Below, one piece after another: positions 34,266 through 41,834 of a stretch of 59,147 nt of DNA; position 1 is the first letter of the stretch, and each line of letters opens with the position of its first letter. Source of the DNA: Helicobacteraceae bacterium. Lineage in GTDB: Bacteria > Campylobacterota > Campylobacteria > Campylobacterales > Sulfurimonadaceae. Position numbers and translations under genes: made by a program. Below the pieces are notes generated by a model. The model made no database searches and was not told where the DNA came from. It worked only from the letters and a program-made list of their open reading frames with translations. Location of the stretch: the NCBI GenBank assembly GCA_015488775.1, contig WFNF01000035.1:1-59147 (forward strand). The letters are read 5' to 3'.

Positions 34266-36149
34266 TTAACCTTGTTGTAACTCATCTGCCATAACAGCTA
34301 ACTCTTCAACACTCTCACCAACATGTGCAATAGTCTCTATAATTAACTCACTAGCTTTTCTTGACTCCATAGCATTTCTTGCGCTAAGTTCAACTGCTTT
34401 TTGAATCTCAGATATACCTATAAGAACTTGATTAAGCCCTTCCAAGTTTTGATCATTCATAGCCTTTAAACCTGTATATCTATCTAGTAAATCTACAAGC
34501 ATATTTGTAATCTTGTCTATCTCATTTAAAAGTAAATCTATCTGAACAATTTCATTTTTTTGAGTACCAAGTAAAGATAACCAATCCGTCTCAACTGTAT
34601 CTATCTCAGAATTCATAGATTCAATAGTATCATTAATCTTTTCAGTGTTAGCTTCTGAATCTTTAGCTAGATTTCTAATATCTGCACTAACAACTGCAAA
34701 TCCCTTACCAAAATCACCTGCACGAGCAGCCTCAATAGAGCCACTAATTGCAAGCATATTTAGTTGTATAATTGAGTTAGATATATTTGAAACCGTTTTA
34801 TTTACATTTTTTGTCTCTTTGTTAATTAAAACCAATTCATTACTAGCACCAGTACCCTCACTAACTGAGCTGTCTAATTCACCTTTAATCTCATTTACTA
34901 CATTTTTAATACTAACAAAAGATATTTTTAAAAGATCAAAATTACGTCTAGCTATCTCTATAAGTTTATCTATATCTTTAGCATTATCTAGACCCTCTTC
35001 AACCATCTCTTTGTTATTAAGGGCACTTTGGTTAGTTTCATGAGAAGATTTTTCTATCATATTTAAGGCTGAAGTAACATCTTCAAGTGAGTTTTGAATA
35101 TCATCAGTTGCACTTGAAACATTATCTGCTAGTGTTGCTATATCTTCAGCAGTTTTACTTGTGTCTGTTGAGTATTTTAACTCTTCTGCTTGATTTGAAA
35201 GTTCTTTTATGTCATCTTCTGCTTGAGATAGTGCATTTGATTGTATCTCTATAGAGTTTAACGTTTTTTCAACTGAAAGTGCGATTTCACTTGATGCCTT
35301 AGCAATATCACTAGATCCACTGTTTACTTTTCCTATAAAATTTTCAAGATTTTGTGTATACAGTTTTACAGATTTAGCAGCTTCAATAGAGTAGATAGCG
35401 ATTTTACTAAGTTCAAGCATTTTGTCACTTAAATTATTACCCTTATCACCTGTCTCTTTAATAATACTAGAAGTACCAACAATACTTGTAATAATATTAT
35501 CTATACTTCCTTGTATTTTATTTACAAGTTCAGAGATAAACTCAGCATTTTTTTCAGATTCACCAGCTAAAGCACGAGTTTCATCAGCAACAACTGCAAA
35601 ACCTTTACCATGTTCTTTAGCACGACTAGCTTCTATAGCAGCATTAAGAGCGAGTAAGTTTGTTTGATCAGCAATCTTTGCAATAAATCCAACAGCTTCT
35701 CCAATATTTTCAGATGAAGCTTTTAACTCTTCTGATTTTTTAGAAGATTCATCAGCAACAATAACAGATTTTTTCATTCTCTCAACAGAAAAGTTAATCG
35801 TATCAACAGAAGATAAAATACTCTCACCAGCACTAAGAGTTGAATTTTCAACAGCATCTATTGATGTACCCATTCTACTTATGTTAGAATTGATTGAAGA
35901 AACATTTTCTAAAGCTTGTTCACTTGCTCCTGAGTTCTCCTCAGCAGCAGTTGCAATTTGTTCCATAGAAGATTTTAATTGTTCTATTGCACTAACACTT
36001 TCTTGAGCATTATCTAAAATAGTTACAGATACACCTGCAATACTCTCAGAAATTTGTTGTTGTTTTGCTAAAGTTCTTTGTCTTCTTTTATCTGAACTAC
36101 CACCACTATTTGCACTTGGTGCTGATCCAGTTTTTTTTACTAATGCCAT
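34266..36149 (-). CDS. Soluble chemoreceptor with two signalling hairpins (DosM-like)
   Basis: 627 residues, no membrane segment and no ligand-binding domain. Two methyl-accepting signalling tips are visible: tip 1 at about 155-196 (IADQTNLLALNAAIEASRAK, HGKGFAVVADETRALA) and tip 2 at about 458-497 (QLNMLAISGSIEAARAGDFG, KGFAVVSADIRNLA). Each tip is near the centre of roughly 280 residues of heptad coiled coil, so the protein looks like two receptor hairpins joined base to base. Vibrio cholerae DosM has two signalling domains and stabilises cytoplasmic double-layer arrays; this is the closest known precedent. It follows the PAS gene by 9 bases, with AGGAG before the ATG. Confidence 0.92.
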   Translation of the reverse strand: MALVKKTGSAPSANSGGSSDKRRQRTLAKQQQISESIAGVSVTILDNAQESVSAIEQLKSSMEQIATAAEENSGASEQALENVSSINSNISRMGTSIDAVENSTLSAGESILSSVDTINFSVERMKKSVIVADESSKKSEELKASSENIGEAVGFIAKIADQTNLLALNAAIEASRAKEHGKGFAVVADETRALAGESEKNAEFISELVNKIQGSIDNIITSIVGTSSIIKETGDKGNNLSDKMLELSKIAIYSIEAAKSVKLYTQNLENFIGKVNSGSSDIAKASSEIALSVEKTLNSIEIQSNALSQAEDDIKELSNQAEELKYSTDTSKTAEDIATLADNVSSATDDIQNSLEDVTSALNMIEKSSHETNQSALNNKEMVEEGLDNAKDIDKLIEIARRNFDLLKISFVSIKNVVNEIKGELDSSVSEGTGASNELVLINKETKNVNKTVSNISNSIIQLNMLAISGSIEAARAGDFGKGFAVVSADIRNLAKDSEANTEKINDTIESMNSEIDTVETDWLSLLGTQKNEIVQIDLLLNEIDKITNMLVDLLDRYTGLKAMNDQNLEGLNQVLIGISEIQKAVELSARNAMESRKASELIIETIAHVGESVEELAVMADELQQG

Positions 36150-36158
36150 AATTTTCTC

Positions 36159-36575
36159 CTAATCTAAAGTTGCATAAAGCTCTTCAGCTTTTTTAATATC
36201 TTCACGTGAAGGTTTAACTCTTATTGATACATACTTAGTTTGTCCACTTTTATCAATAGATTTTAATACAGTAGCATACACCCAATAAAATCCTCCACCT
36301 TTTCTAGTATTTTTCACATAACCCGTCCAAAAACCTTTTGATTGAACATCATCCCATAAAGATTTAAAAGCTGCTCTAGGCATCTCTGGATGTCTTACAA
36401 CATTGTGAGGTTGTCCAATCAAATCATCCTTAGTCATATTTGCTACATTAAGGAAAGAGTCACTAGCGTAAGTTACTACCCCTTTTTCATCAGTTTCAGA
36501 AAGAAGATAAAGATCATTGTATAAAACCTCACCATCCTCCATAAAAGTTAAAGTTTCGTTTTTACTTTCAGACAT
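36159..36575 (-). CDS. Stand-alone Aer-type PAS sensor protein
   Basis: 138 residues, essentially one PAS domain of the Aer kind. The segment QPHNVVRHPEMPRAAFKSLW (about 76-95) followed by GFWTGYVKNTRKGGGFYWV is the FAD-binding core of aerotaxis receptors. There is no HAMP, membrane or signalling domain, so the sensor is physically separated from the receptor encoded next. It is the first gene of the operon, with GGAGG 9 bases before the ATG. FAD redox state as the input is inferred from the family. Confidence 0.88.
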   Translation of the reverse strand: MSESKNETLTFMEDGEVLYNDLYLLSETDEKGVVTYASDSFLNVANMTKDDLIGQPHNVVRHPEMPRAAFKSLWDDVQSKGFWTGYVKNTRKGGGFYWVYATVLKSIDKSGQTKYVSIRVKPSREDIKKAEELYATLD

Positions 36576-36599
36576 AACGTCAACCCTCCAAGATTATTA

Positions 36600-36605
36600 A
36601 TTATA
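36600..36605 (-). promoter_or_regulatory. candidate -10 box of the chemosensory operon
   Basis: TATAAT on the minus strand, 24 bases upstream of the PAS start, within a long AT-rich stretch. No sigma28 (GCCGATAA) or sigma54 (TGGCAC-N5-TTGC) site is seen between it and rpsO, so the operon does not look flagellar-regulated. Confidence 0.35.
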
Positions 36606-36875
36606 AAAAAGATGATATCGTGATAAAACTGAAAGAACATTAAAAAAAACAAACTTAGTTTATTTTATTACAAAAAGATAGGTTTGGTGCATTATTGAGA
36701 TAATTTGTAACATAAAAATAGCACTAATGCCTAAAAATAGGTGTACTAGCTATGGAAAGAATTAATATAAAATAATTTGTTTAAGCTTAAAAAATTGATA
36801 AAATATTGGTTTTTTCAATAAAATCTAATTGTTGTGATAAAAAAGGGGATTAAAAGTTTGTTTTGAAGTAAGGTT

Positions 36876-36894
36876 TGTGATGCAAAGCATCACA
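36876..36894 (-). other. stem-loop downstream of rpsO
   Basis: TGTGATGC and GCATCACA form a perfect 8-bp stem around AAA, 8 bases past the rpsO stop. No T-run follows on the minus strand, so it could be a 3' mRNA-stabilising hairpin rather than a standard terminator. Confidence 0.5.
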
Positions 36895-36902
36895 ATTAAA
36901 GA

Positions 36903-37178
36903 TTATATATTATCTCTAATATTTAAAGTAGCAATAGTTTTTGCATAAAGCTCTTTATCTTGTCTTTTTAAGTAACGCATAAGACGTTTTCTTTGACCAA
37001 CTAGTTTTAAAAGACCTAATCTTGAAGCGTGATCTTTTTTATGTATCTTTAAGTGTTCAGTTAATTCTGTAACTCTTGCAGATAATAATGCTATCTGAAC
37101 CTCTGATGAACCTGTGTCACCGTCTTTGCGTGCGAAATTTTTAACAATTTCTTCTTTTTTCGCCGTATCTAAAGCCAT
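36903..37178 (-). CDS. rpsO: Ribosomal protein S15
   Basis: 91 residues. It binds 16S rRNA in the platform of the small subunit and forms a bridge to the 50S subunit. The family core is intact: [34 protein letters not shown] and [16 protein letters not shown] (three helical blocks). AAGGAGG lies 7 bases before the ATG, and TATAAT is at 37217-37212. It is monocistronic and divergent from the TerB-like gene. Confidence 0.98.
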   Translation of the reverse strand: MALDTAKKEEIVKNFARKDGDTGSSEVQIALLSARVTELTEHLKIHKKDHASRLGLLKLVGQRKRLMRYLKRQDKELYAKTIATLNIRDNI

Positions 37179-37211
37179 GTTGGCCTCCTTGATTGGTATA
37201 AATTTTAGCGA

Positions 37212-37217
37212 ATTATA
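37212..37217 (-). promoter_or_regulatory. candidate -10 box of rpsO
   Basis: TATAAT on the minus strand in the context GATATAATTCGC, 33 bases before the rpsO start. An A-rich stretch lies just upstream in place of a recognisable -35, as is common in Campylobacterota. Confidence 0.45.
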
Positions 37218-37273
37218 TCTTTTTTTTCTTAATATAGCTATAATTATTAAAATAAAAAAATTAAGGATTTAGA

Positions 37274-37714
37274 TTGTCTATTAAAGGCTCAATTAAAAAG
37301 TTTCTATTTAGCTCATTTAGAGAGGTTTTTTTATATCACCATAACTCTTTAGAGTTTAGGGCTAAACTTTTCGCCTTAGTAATATGTGCAAACGGTAAAC
37401 ATGGATGTTGTGAAAAAGATATAGTCTTAGATGCAGGATTTAATACATATAAAGACAAAGACAGAGCAAGGGCCCTTGAAGTTTTAACTTATGAATTTAT
37501 AAAAAAAGTAGAAGATAACAACGGACTTGATATTGATAGACTTGTAGATGAATTACTAAGAAGTTTAAGAGATATACCAAGATATCATAAAAAAATAAAT
37601 ATTCAACAATTGAAGCCAATTGCTGAATGTTGTAAAGATAAAAACTCTAAAATATATCAACAAAGAATTATTGAATTTTTACAAAAAACTAAAGATGAAT
37701 ATGCTAATCGTTAA
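37274..37714 (+). CDS. TerB-like helical protein, function unknown
   Basis: 146 residues, all-helical. RAKLFALVICANGKHGCCEKDIV resembles the start of TerB/DjlA-type domains (helix, ANGK turn, helix), and the second half has a further helix pair with two Cys (ECCKDKN). The start is TTG at 37274, with AAGGA 6 bases upstream, which supports it being real. It is divergent from rpsO and its stop overlaps the convergent rhodanese gene by 11 bases. The fold assignment is tentative and no function is implied. Confidence 0.65.
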   Translation: MSIKGSIKKFLFSSFREVFLYHHNSLEFRAKLFALVICANGKHGCCEKDIVLDAGFNTYKDKDRARALEVLTYEFIKKVEDNNGLDIDRLVDELLRSLRDIPRYHKKINIQQLKPIAECCKDKNSKIYQQRIIEFLQKTKDEYANR

Positions 37715-38045
37715 ATGTGTTAAGTTTATAACCTTCACTTAAAAGTTTCATAACACCACCAGCTAAATTTTTAATGTTTGTATATCCATTTTGATGTAAA
37801 AATCCAGTTATTTGACTTGTTCTAGACCCAGTTCTACATATAAGACCAATATCTGCGTCTTTACCTCCAAGTTTTTCAATCTCTTTTATAAAAGATTCTG
37901 CATCATAGTTTCCCATCTCATCAAAAAAAGTTATAGTTTTTGAATTTGGTACTATACCTGTTTGTTGCCACTCGCCTCTAGTTCTTATATCTATAACTAT
38001 CATATCTGAGTTTTCTAAAATATCTTTATTTGGGTAAATATCCAT
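37704..38045 (-). CDS. Single-domain rhodanese
   Basis: 113 residues, one rhodanese-like sulfurtransferase domain. It begins with the typical VIDIRTRGEWQQTGIVPNS segment and has the active-site loop CRTGSRT with catalytic Cys, then the closing NLAGGVMKL. It could supply persulfide sulfur. The PP-loop tRNA-thiolation-like gene directly upstream on the same strand (57-base gap) makes a link to tRNA sulfur modification possible but unproven. AAAGGA precedes the ATG. Confidence 0.88.
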   Translation of the reverse strand: MDIYPNKDILENSDMIVIDIRTRGEWQQTGIVPNSKTITFFDEMGNYDAESFIKEIEKLGGKDADIGLICRTGSRTSQITGFLHQNGYTNIKNLAGGVMKLLSEGYKLNTFND

Positions 38046-38102
38046 AAATGTCCTTTGAAGTAAAATTTCTTAGAATTATAACAATTATAGATTTGAATTA
38101 TA

Positions 38103-38861
38103 TTAAATATTAAATCTACTTTTATCAAAGAAAGTATCATCAGATATATTTTGAAAAGAAGCGTTTAAAGATACAAATAATGATGGAAATTTTTCTTCCA
38201 TCTCAGATAACATAATTTTCATACTAGCTCTAGCATGAGGCATTTTAACATCAAAACGCATAGCAGGACAAGCCTCATCACCAATGGTAGTTAAATTATT
38301 GTCATCAGTAAAAGCTCGTAATTGTCTCTCTCTTAATTGGATTAATGGTCTAATAACCATCAATCCATTTCCAGCTTTGTATTTAGGAGCTAATGCTCTC
38401 ATTTGACCATTATAAAACATGTTCATAAAGTAAGACTCTGCTGCGTCATCGAGATGATGTCCAAGAGCTACTTTATTACAATTATATTGTTGAGCCGCAC
38501 TATATAAAGAGCCCCTTCTCATTCTAGAGAAGAAACTACAAAAAGATGAATTTTTTCTAATCTTTTCTTTTGCTAACTCATAAGTATTTGTTTCATAAAT
38601 ATGATGAGTAATACCATGCTCTTTTGTATGCTCAAGTAAAGATGCAAAGTTTTCGCCCATCCCATAAGTTACAGTAACAGCAATAATCTCAAAATCAAAC
38701 GGAGCACGGCGACGTTGTTCATGAAGAGCATGGATAAGGGTAAGTGAATCTTTACCACCACTTAGTCCAACTAGAACTCTATCACCCTCCTCTATCATCT
38801 CAAAATTGGCATTAGATTTACCAACTTGCCTCATAATCTTTTTAGATGGGGTGATTGCCAT
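38103..38861 (-). CDS. TtcA-like PP-loop tRNA-thiolation-family protein
   Basis: 252 residues. The PP-loop SGGKDS (34-39), the ATP-site GHHLDDAAE (about 136-144) and RRGSLY place it in the TtcA family, which makes 2-thiocytidine 32 in tRNA using an iron-sulfur cluster. In TtcA the motif CSLCSRLRRG supplies two cluster cysteines. Here it reads CSFFSRMRRG, so the second Cys is Phe. A later Cys (EACPAMRFD) could match the third ligand. The cluster may be altered or the substrate different. It starts 1 base after the mtnN stop. Confidence 0.82.
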   Translation of the reverse strand: MAITPSKKIMRQVGKSNANFEMIEEGDRVLVGLSGGKDSLTLIHALHEQRRRAPFDFEIIAVTVTYGMGENFASLLEHTKEHGITHHIYETNTYELAKEKIRKNSSFCSFFSRMRRGSLYSAAQQYNCNKVALGHHLDDAAESYFMNMFYNGQMRALAPKYKAGNGLMVIRPLIQLRERQLRAFTDDNNLTTIGDEACPAMRFDVKMPHARASMKIMLSEMEEKFPSLFVSLNASFQNISDDTFFDKSRFNI

Positions 38862-38862
38862 A

Positions 38863-39549
38863 CTAATCTATCTTTTCTATCATTTTTAATATAAATTCAG
38901 CAGATACTTTTGCAGAACTATCTAAAAATTCATCAAAATTAAATCCAGCATCCATATCTGCAGCATCACTTATAGCTCTTAAAATAAAAAATGGCACCTC
39001 TAATGATGTACAAACTACACCAACACTAGCACCCTCCATCTCTAAAGCATCAGCATTAAATGTTTTTTCAATCCAATCTTTCTTTTCACTAGAAGCTATA
39101 AACTGATCACCTGTAGCTATAATTCCAGCTTTTAGTTTTAAGCCTAAATCACTTGCAACATCTTTAGCAACATTGTTTAGTTTATCATCACTATCAACAT
39201 AAACACTACCCTCTGGAACATAACCATTAGGATGACCAAATATAGTGATATCTAAATCGTGTTGAGCAAGTTTGGTAGCATAAATTAGATCACCAATGTT
39301 AAGATCACTGTTTACTGCTCCTGCAACTCCTGAAAAAAGTAACTTAGTAGCTCCAAATTTTTCAATCATAGTTGTAGCAGTAAGTGTAGAGAAAACCTTA
39401 CCAATTTTAGAATATGCTAAAATTAAATCAACACCTTTATATTTAGCCTTATAGTATGTGTTGCTAGCGTAATTAATAGCTTCATAAGTATCCATAGCTT
39501 CAAGTATTGGCTCAAGCTCCTCGCTCATAGCGGAAATAATAGCTAACAT
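38863..39549 (-). CDS. mtnN: 5'-methylthioadenosine/S-adenosylhomocysteine nucleosidase
   Basis: 228 residues, full length. It hydrolyses MTA and SAH. In Campylobacterota the same enzyme also cleaves 6-amino-6-deoxyfutalosine in menaquinone synthesis. Recognised blocks are AIISAMSEELEPIL at the start (Glu base), LLFSGVAGAVN, EMEGASVGVVC (ribose-binding Glu) and ILRAISDAADMDA with the catalytic Asp. Its ATG overlaps the fabD stop by one base (TAATG). Confidence 0.95.
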   Translation of the reverse strand: MLAIISAMSEELEPILEAMDTYEAINYASNTYYKAKYKGVDLILAYSKIGKVFSTLTATTMIEKFGATKLLFSGVAGAVNSDLNIGDLIYATKLAQHDLDITIFGHPNGYVPEGSVYVDSDDKLNNVAKDVASDLGLKLKAGIIATGDQFIASSEKKDWIEKTFNADALEMEGASVGVVCTSLEVPFFILRAISDAADMDAGFNFDEFLDSSAKVSAEFILKMIEKID

Positions 39550-40475
39550 TATGAAAGTTCTTCAACAACTTTATCTAAAGATGCCATATCTGAAACATTT
39601 AATGTTTTTAACTCTTTTCTAATACGTCTATTTAAACCTTTAAGAACGACTCCTTGACCAAACTCAATAGCTAAATCAGCCTCAATAGCTTTTATAGATT
39701 GTTTATATAAAACTGGTTTTATAAGTTGTTCACTTAATAACTCTAATGCTTCATCTTTACTAGAGTAGGCTTTAGTTGTTACATTTGAGATAATAGGAGC
39801 TTCAAATGAATCATTAATCATCTTAATCATCTCATCCTTAAGTGGAGCCATAGCAGAGCTTAAAAGTGGACAGTGTGAAGATACTGACATATTTAATAAA
39901 ATTGCTCTTTTAGCACCTGCCTCTTTAAAAGTTTCCTCTAAAGAACTTAAATCAGATTTTAAACCTGCAATTACAAGTTGACCATCTTGATTATAGTTAG
40001 CTGGCCAAACTTTTTTACCCTCATCTTGAGCTTTTACACATATCTCTTCAACTTTTTCGTCATCTAAACCAACTAATGCCATCATACCTGCATCTATATC
40101 TGAACAAGCATCACTCATCAACTTACCACGTTTATGTGTAAGTTCAAGAGCGTCAAGATAATCTATAGCACCACTTGCACATAAAGCAGAAAATTCACCT
40201 AAAGAGTGACCTAAAAATAGTTCAGCTTTAATATCAACTTTTTGCTTTAAAAGTTTATACGCAATAATACTTACAAGTAAAATAGCTGGTTGAGTAAACT
40301 CAGTTTGATTAATTTTATCATTTTCTTCAAATAACAACTCTTTAAAATCAATACCTAATCTTTGAGACGCTTTATCAAACATCTCTTTAGCTAACTCAGA
40401 GTTTTCATAAAAATCTTTACCCATACCTATAGCTTGAGAACCTTGACCTGGAAATAACATTGCAATTTTTTTCAT
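39549..40475 (-). CDS. fabD: Malonyl-CoA:ACP transacylase
   Basis: 308 residues. It loads malonate onto acyl carrier protein for fatty-acid synthesis. The N-terminal FPGQGSQAIGMG, the nucleophile elbow GHSLGEFSAL (Ser about 89) and the His in SVSSHCPLLSSA mark the active site. QSIKAIEADLAIEFGQGVVLKGL closes the fold. It lies 10 bases downstream of the Fis-type regulator gene and is coupled to mtnN. Confidence 0.96.
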   Translation of the reverse strand: MKKIAMLFPGQGSQAIGMGKDFYENSELAKEMFDKASQRLGIDFKELLFEENDKINQTEFTQPAILLVSIIAYKLLKQKVDIKAELFLGHSLGEFSALCASGAIDYLDALELTHKRGKLMSDACSDIDAGMMALVGLDDEKVEEICVKAQDEGKKVWPANYNQDGQLVIAGLKSDLSSLEETFKEAGAKRAILLNMSVSSHCPLLSSAMAPLKDEMIKMINDSFEAPIISNVTTKAYSSKDEALELLSEQLIKPVLYKQSIKAIEADLAIEFGQGVVLKGLNRRIRKELKTLNVSDMASLDKVVEELS

Positions 40476-40485
40476 TTTATACCTT

Positions 40486-41256
40486 TTATTTTGGAGTTGG
40501 AGTTTCTAAATAATCTGAATTTTCAGATATTTTTTTTCTTAATGTGTTTCTATTTAAACCTAAAATAGCAGAAAGTTTTAATTGAGATTTGAATTTTTTA
40601 ATACCAGCTTTTATAAGTGGAACTTCGAAAATATGCAAAAAATCCCTATAATCGTTTTTTCCACCTATTTTATGAAATAGATGATTTTCAATCAACTTCA
40701 TTAGTGTAGATTCATCTATATTTGAAGTTAAAACTTTTGAATAAATTTGCTTTTTTAAAGATACTAAGTTTTCACTCAAATCAGGCTCAAAATCATCAAA
40801 AACAACATTGGTAGATATATTAAACAAAGATTTAGACTCAATTTCAAAATGATTAATAAAAGAGCTAACATCTTCTACTCTAGAAACTAATGGGGGTAGA
40901 TAAAGCTTTAAAGAGAAAAGATCAAGTAAATCATGATGTATAACATCAGAACTATAACAAGCAATAACTCTAGTTTTATTTTTTTTTAGCTCATCATAAA
41001 ATAACTTATAGTTTTGAATTTTATTTAAATTCAAAACTATAACCACATCATTAAAAGCGATAGAATCAAGAAGTCTTTGTGTATTTTGAGCATCTACTAC
41101 AAGTGCGTTAGGTGCAATGTAAGATGCTATAGTTTTTTTTCCAGTTCCAACGGAACCATATATAAAAGCATTTACATTTAAAGATTTTAAAAGATTTGCA
41201 GTTTTAAAAGCTTCCCTCAAAAAAGAGGAAGAAGCGATTAAATTAGTGGCAACCAC
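40486..41256 (-). CDS. Fis-type HTH protein with degenerate AAA+ domain
   Basis: About 256 residues. The C-terminus is a Fis-family helix-turn-helix (KLSAILGLNRNTLRKKI). The middle resembles an NtrC-type AAA+ domain with a Walker A YGSVGTGKKT, but the Walker B is VIVLNLNK instead of a D-E motif and the GAFTGA loop that contacts sigma54 is absent. It is thus probably not a sigma54 activator. A GTG at 41256 is the likeliest start, overlapping slyD by 14 bases. An in-frame start at 41319 would overlap further and has an unnatural repetitive N-terminus. Target genes are unknown. Confidence 0.75.
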   Translation of the reverse strand: MVATNLIASSSFLREAFKTANLLKSLNVNAFIYGSVGTGKKTIASYIAPNALVVDAQNTQRLLDSIAFNDVVIVLNLNKIQNYKLFYDELKKNKTRVIACYSSDVIHHDLLDLFSLKLYLPPLVSRVEDVSSFINHFEIESKSLFNISTNVVFDDFEPDLSENLVSLKKQIYSKVLTSNIDESTLMKLIENHLFHKIGGKNDYRDFLHIFEVPLIKAGIKKFKSQLKLSAILGLNRNTLRKKISENSDYLETPTPK

Positions 41257-41761
41257 AGCTATGGCCACCCTCTGTAGAACAACAACCATCATCAACAGCG
41301 TTTTCTGCAGGTATACCACTTAAAACTTCATCAGCAGTAGCTTCACGTACTGAGTTAAGTGTAACACTAAACATTAAAGATTTACCAGCTAAAGGGTGAT
41401 TATAATCAATAACTACAGTCTCATCTTTAATCTCTTTTACATTAACTTGAACTGTTCCACCATCTTCACTTTGTCCGTAAAGTGTCATTCCAACAGTTAA
41501 ATCAATACCAGAGAACTGATCTTTTGGAACCTCTTGAACTGCTTCATCATTATACTCACCATAAGCATCTTCAGGAGATACAAGAATGTCACCCTTATCA
41601 CCAACATTATATTCACTAATACCAGACTCTAAACCTGGAATTATTTGACCTTTACCAAACATAAATACTAAAGGTTCAGCACCAACATTTGAGTCAACTA
41701 CTGTACCATTGTCCTTTACTTCATATTCGATAGATACAATTTGATTTTCTACAATTGCCAT
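41243..41761 (-). CDS. slyD: SlyD-type FKBP peptidyl-prolyl isomerase
   Basis: 172 residues. The FKBP domain with inserted IF flap is evident from VSIEYEVKDNGTVVDSN, FMFGKGQIIPGLE, SPEDAYGEY and DYNHPLAGKSLMFSV. The C-terminus, CCSTEGGHSCGCH, is a short metal-binding tail rich in Cys and His, as in SlyD proteins that deliver nickel to hydrogenase or urease. It acts as a cytoplasmic chaperone and prolyl isomerase. AAGGAA precedes the ATG. Confidence 0.95.
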   Translation of the reverse strand: MAIVENQIVSIEYEVKDNGTVVDSNVGAEPLVFMFGKGQIIPGLESGISEYNVGDKGDILVSPEDAYGEYNDEAVQEVPKDQFSGIDLTVGMTLYGQSEDGGTVQVNVKEIKDETVVIDYNHPLAGKSLMFSVTLNSVREATADEVLSGIPAENAVDDGCCSTEGGHSCGCH

Positions 41762-41834
41762 ATAATTTCCTTAATTTTTTTGAAATACTAGCATAAAAAC
41801 AAAACAAAAACAAAAAAAGTTTTTATTAAAATAA

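Larger units (their letters stand above)
36576..36902. other. 327-base gap between rpsO and the chemosensory operon
   Basis: The gap holds the candidate -10 box at 36600-36605, the hairpin at 36876-36894 and otherwise AT-rich sequence without a convincing reading frame. Short imperfect repeats occur (CCTAAAAATAGG at 36730-36741), but I see no RNA gene or mobile element. Confidence 0.4.

Noticed and set aside
21037-36575. canonical flagellar chemotaxis operon
   Set aside because: No membrane receptor, no CheV, no CheA-Y fusion, no sigma28 or sigma54 promoter and no flagellar gene nearby.
36876-36894. hairpin after rpsO as an intrinsic terminator
   Set aside because: The stem is good but no T-run follows on the minus strand, so it is listed only as a stem-loop.
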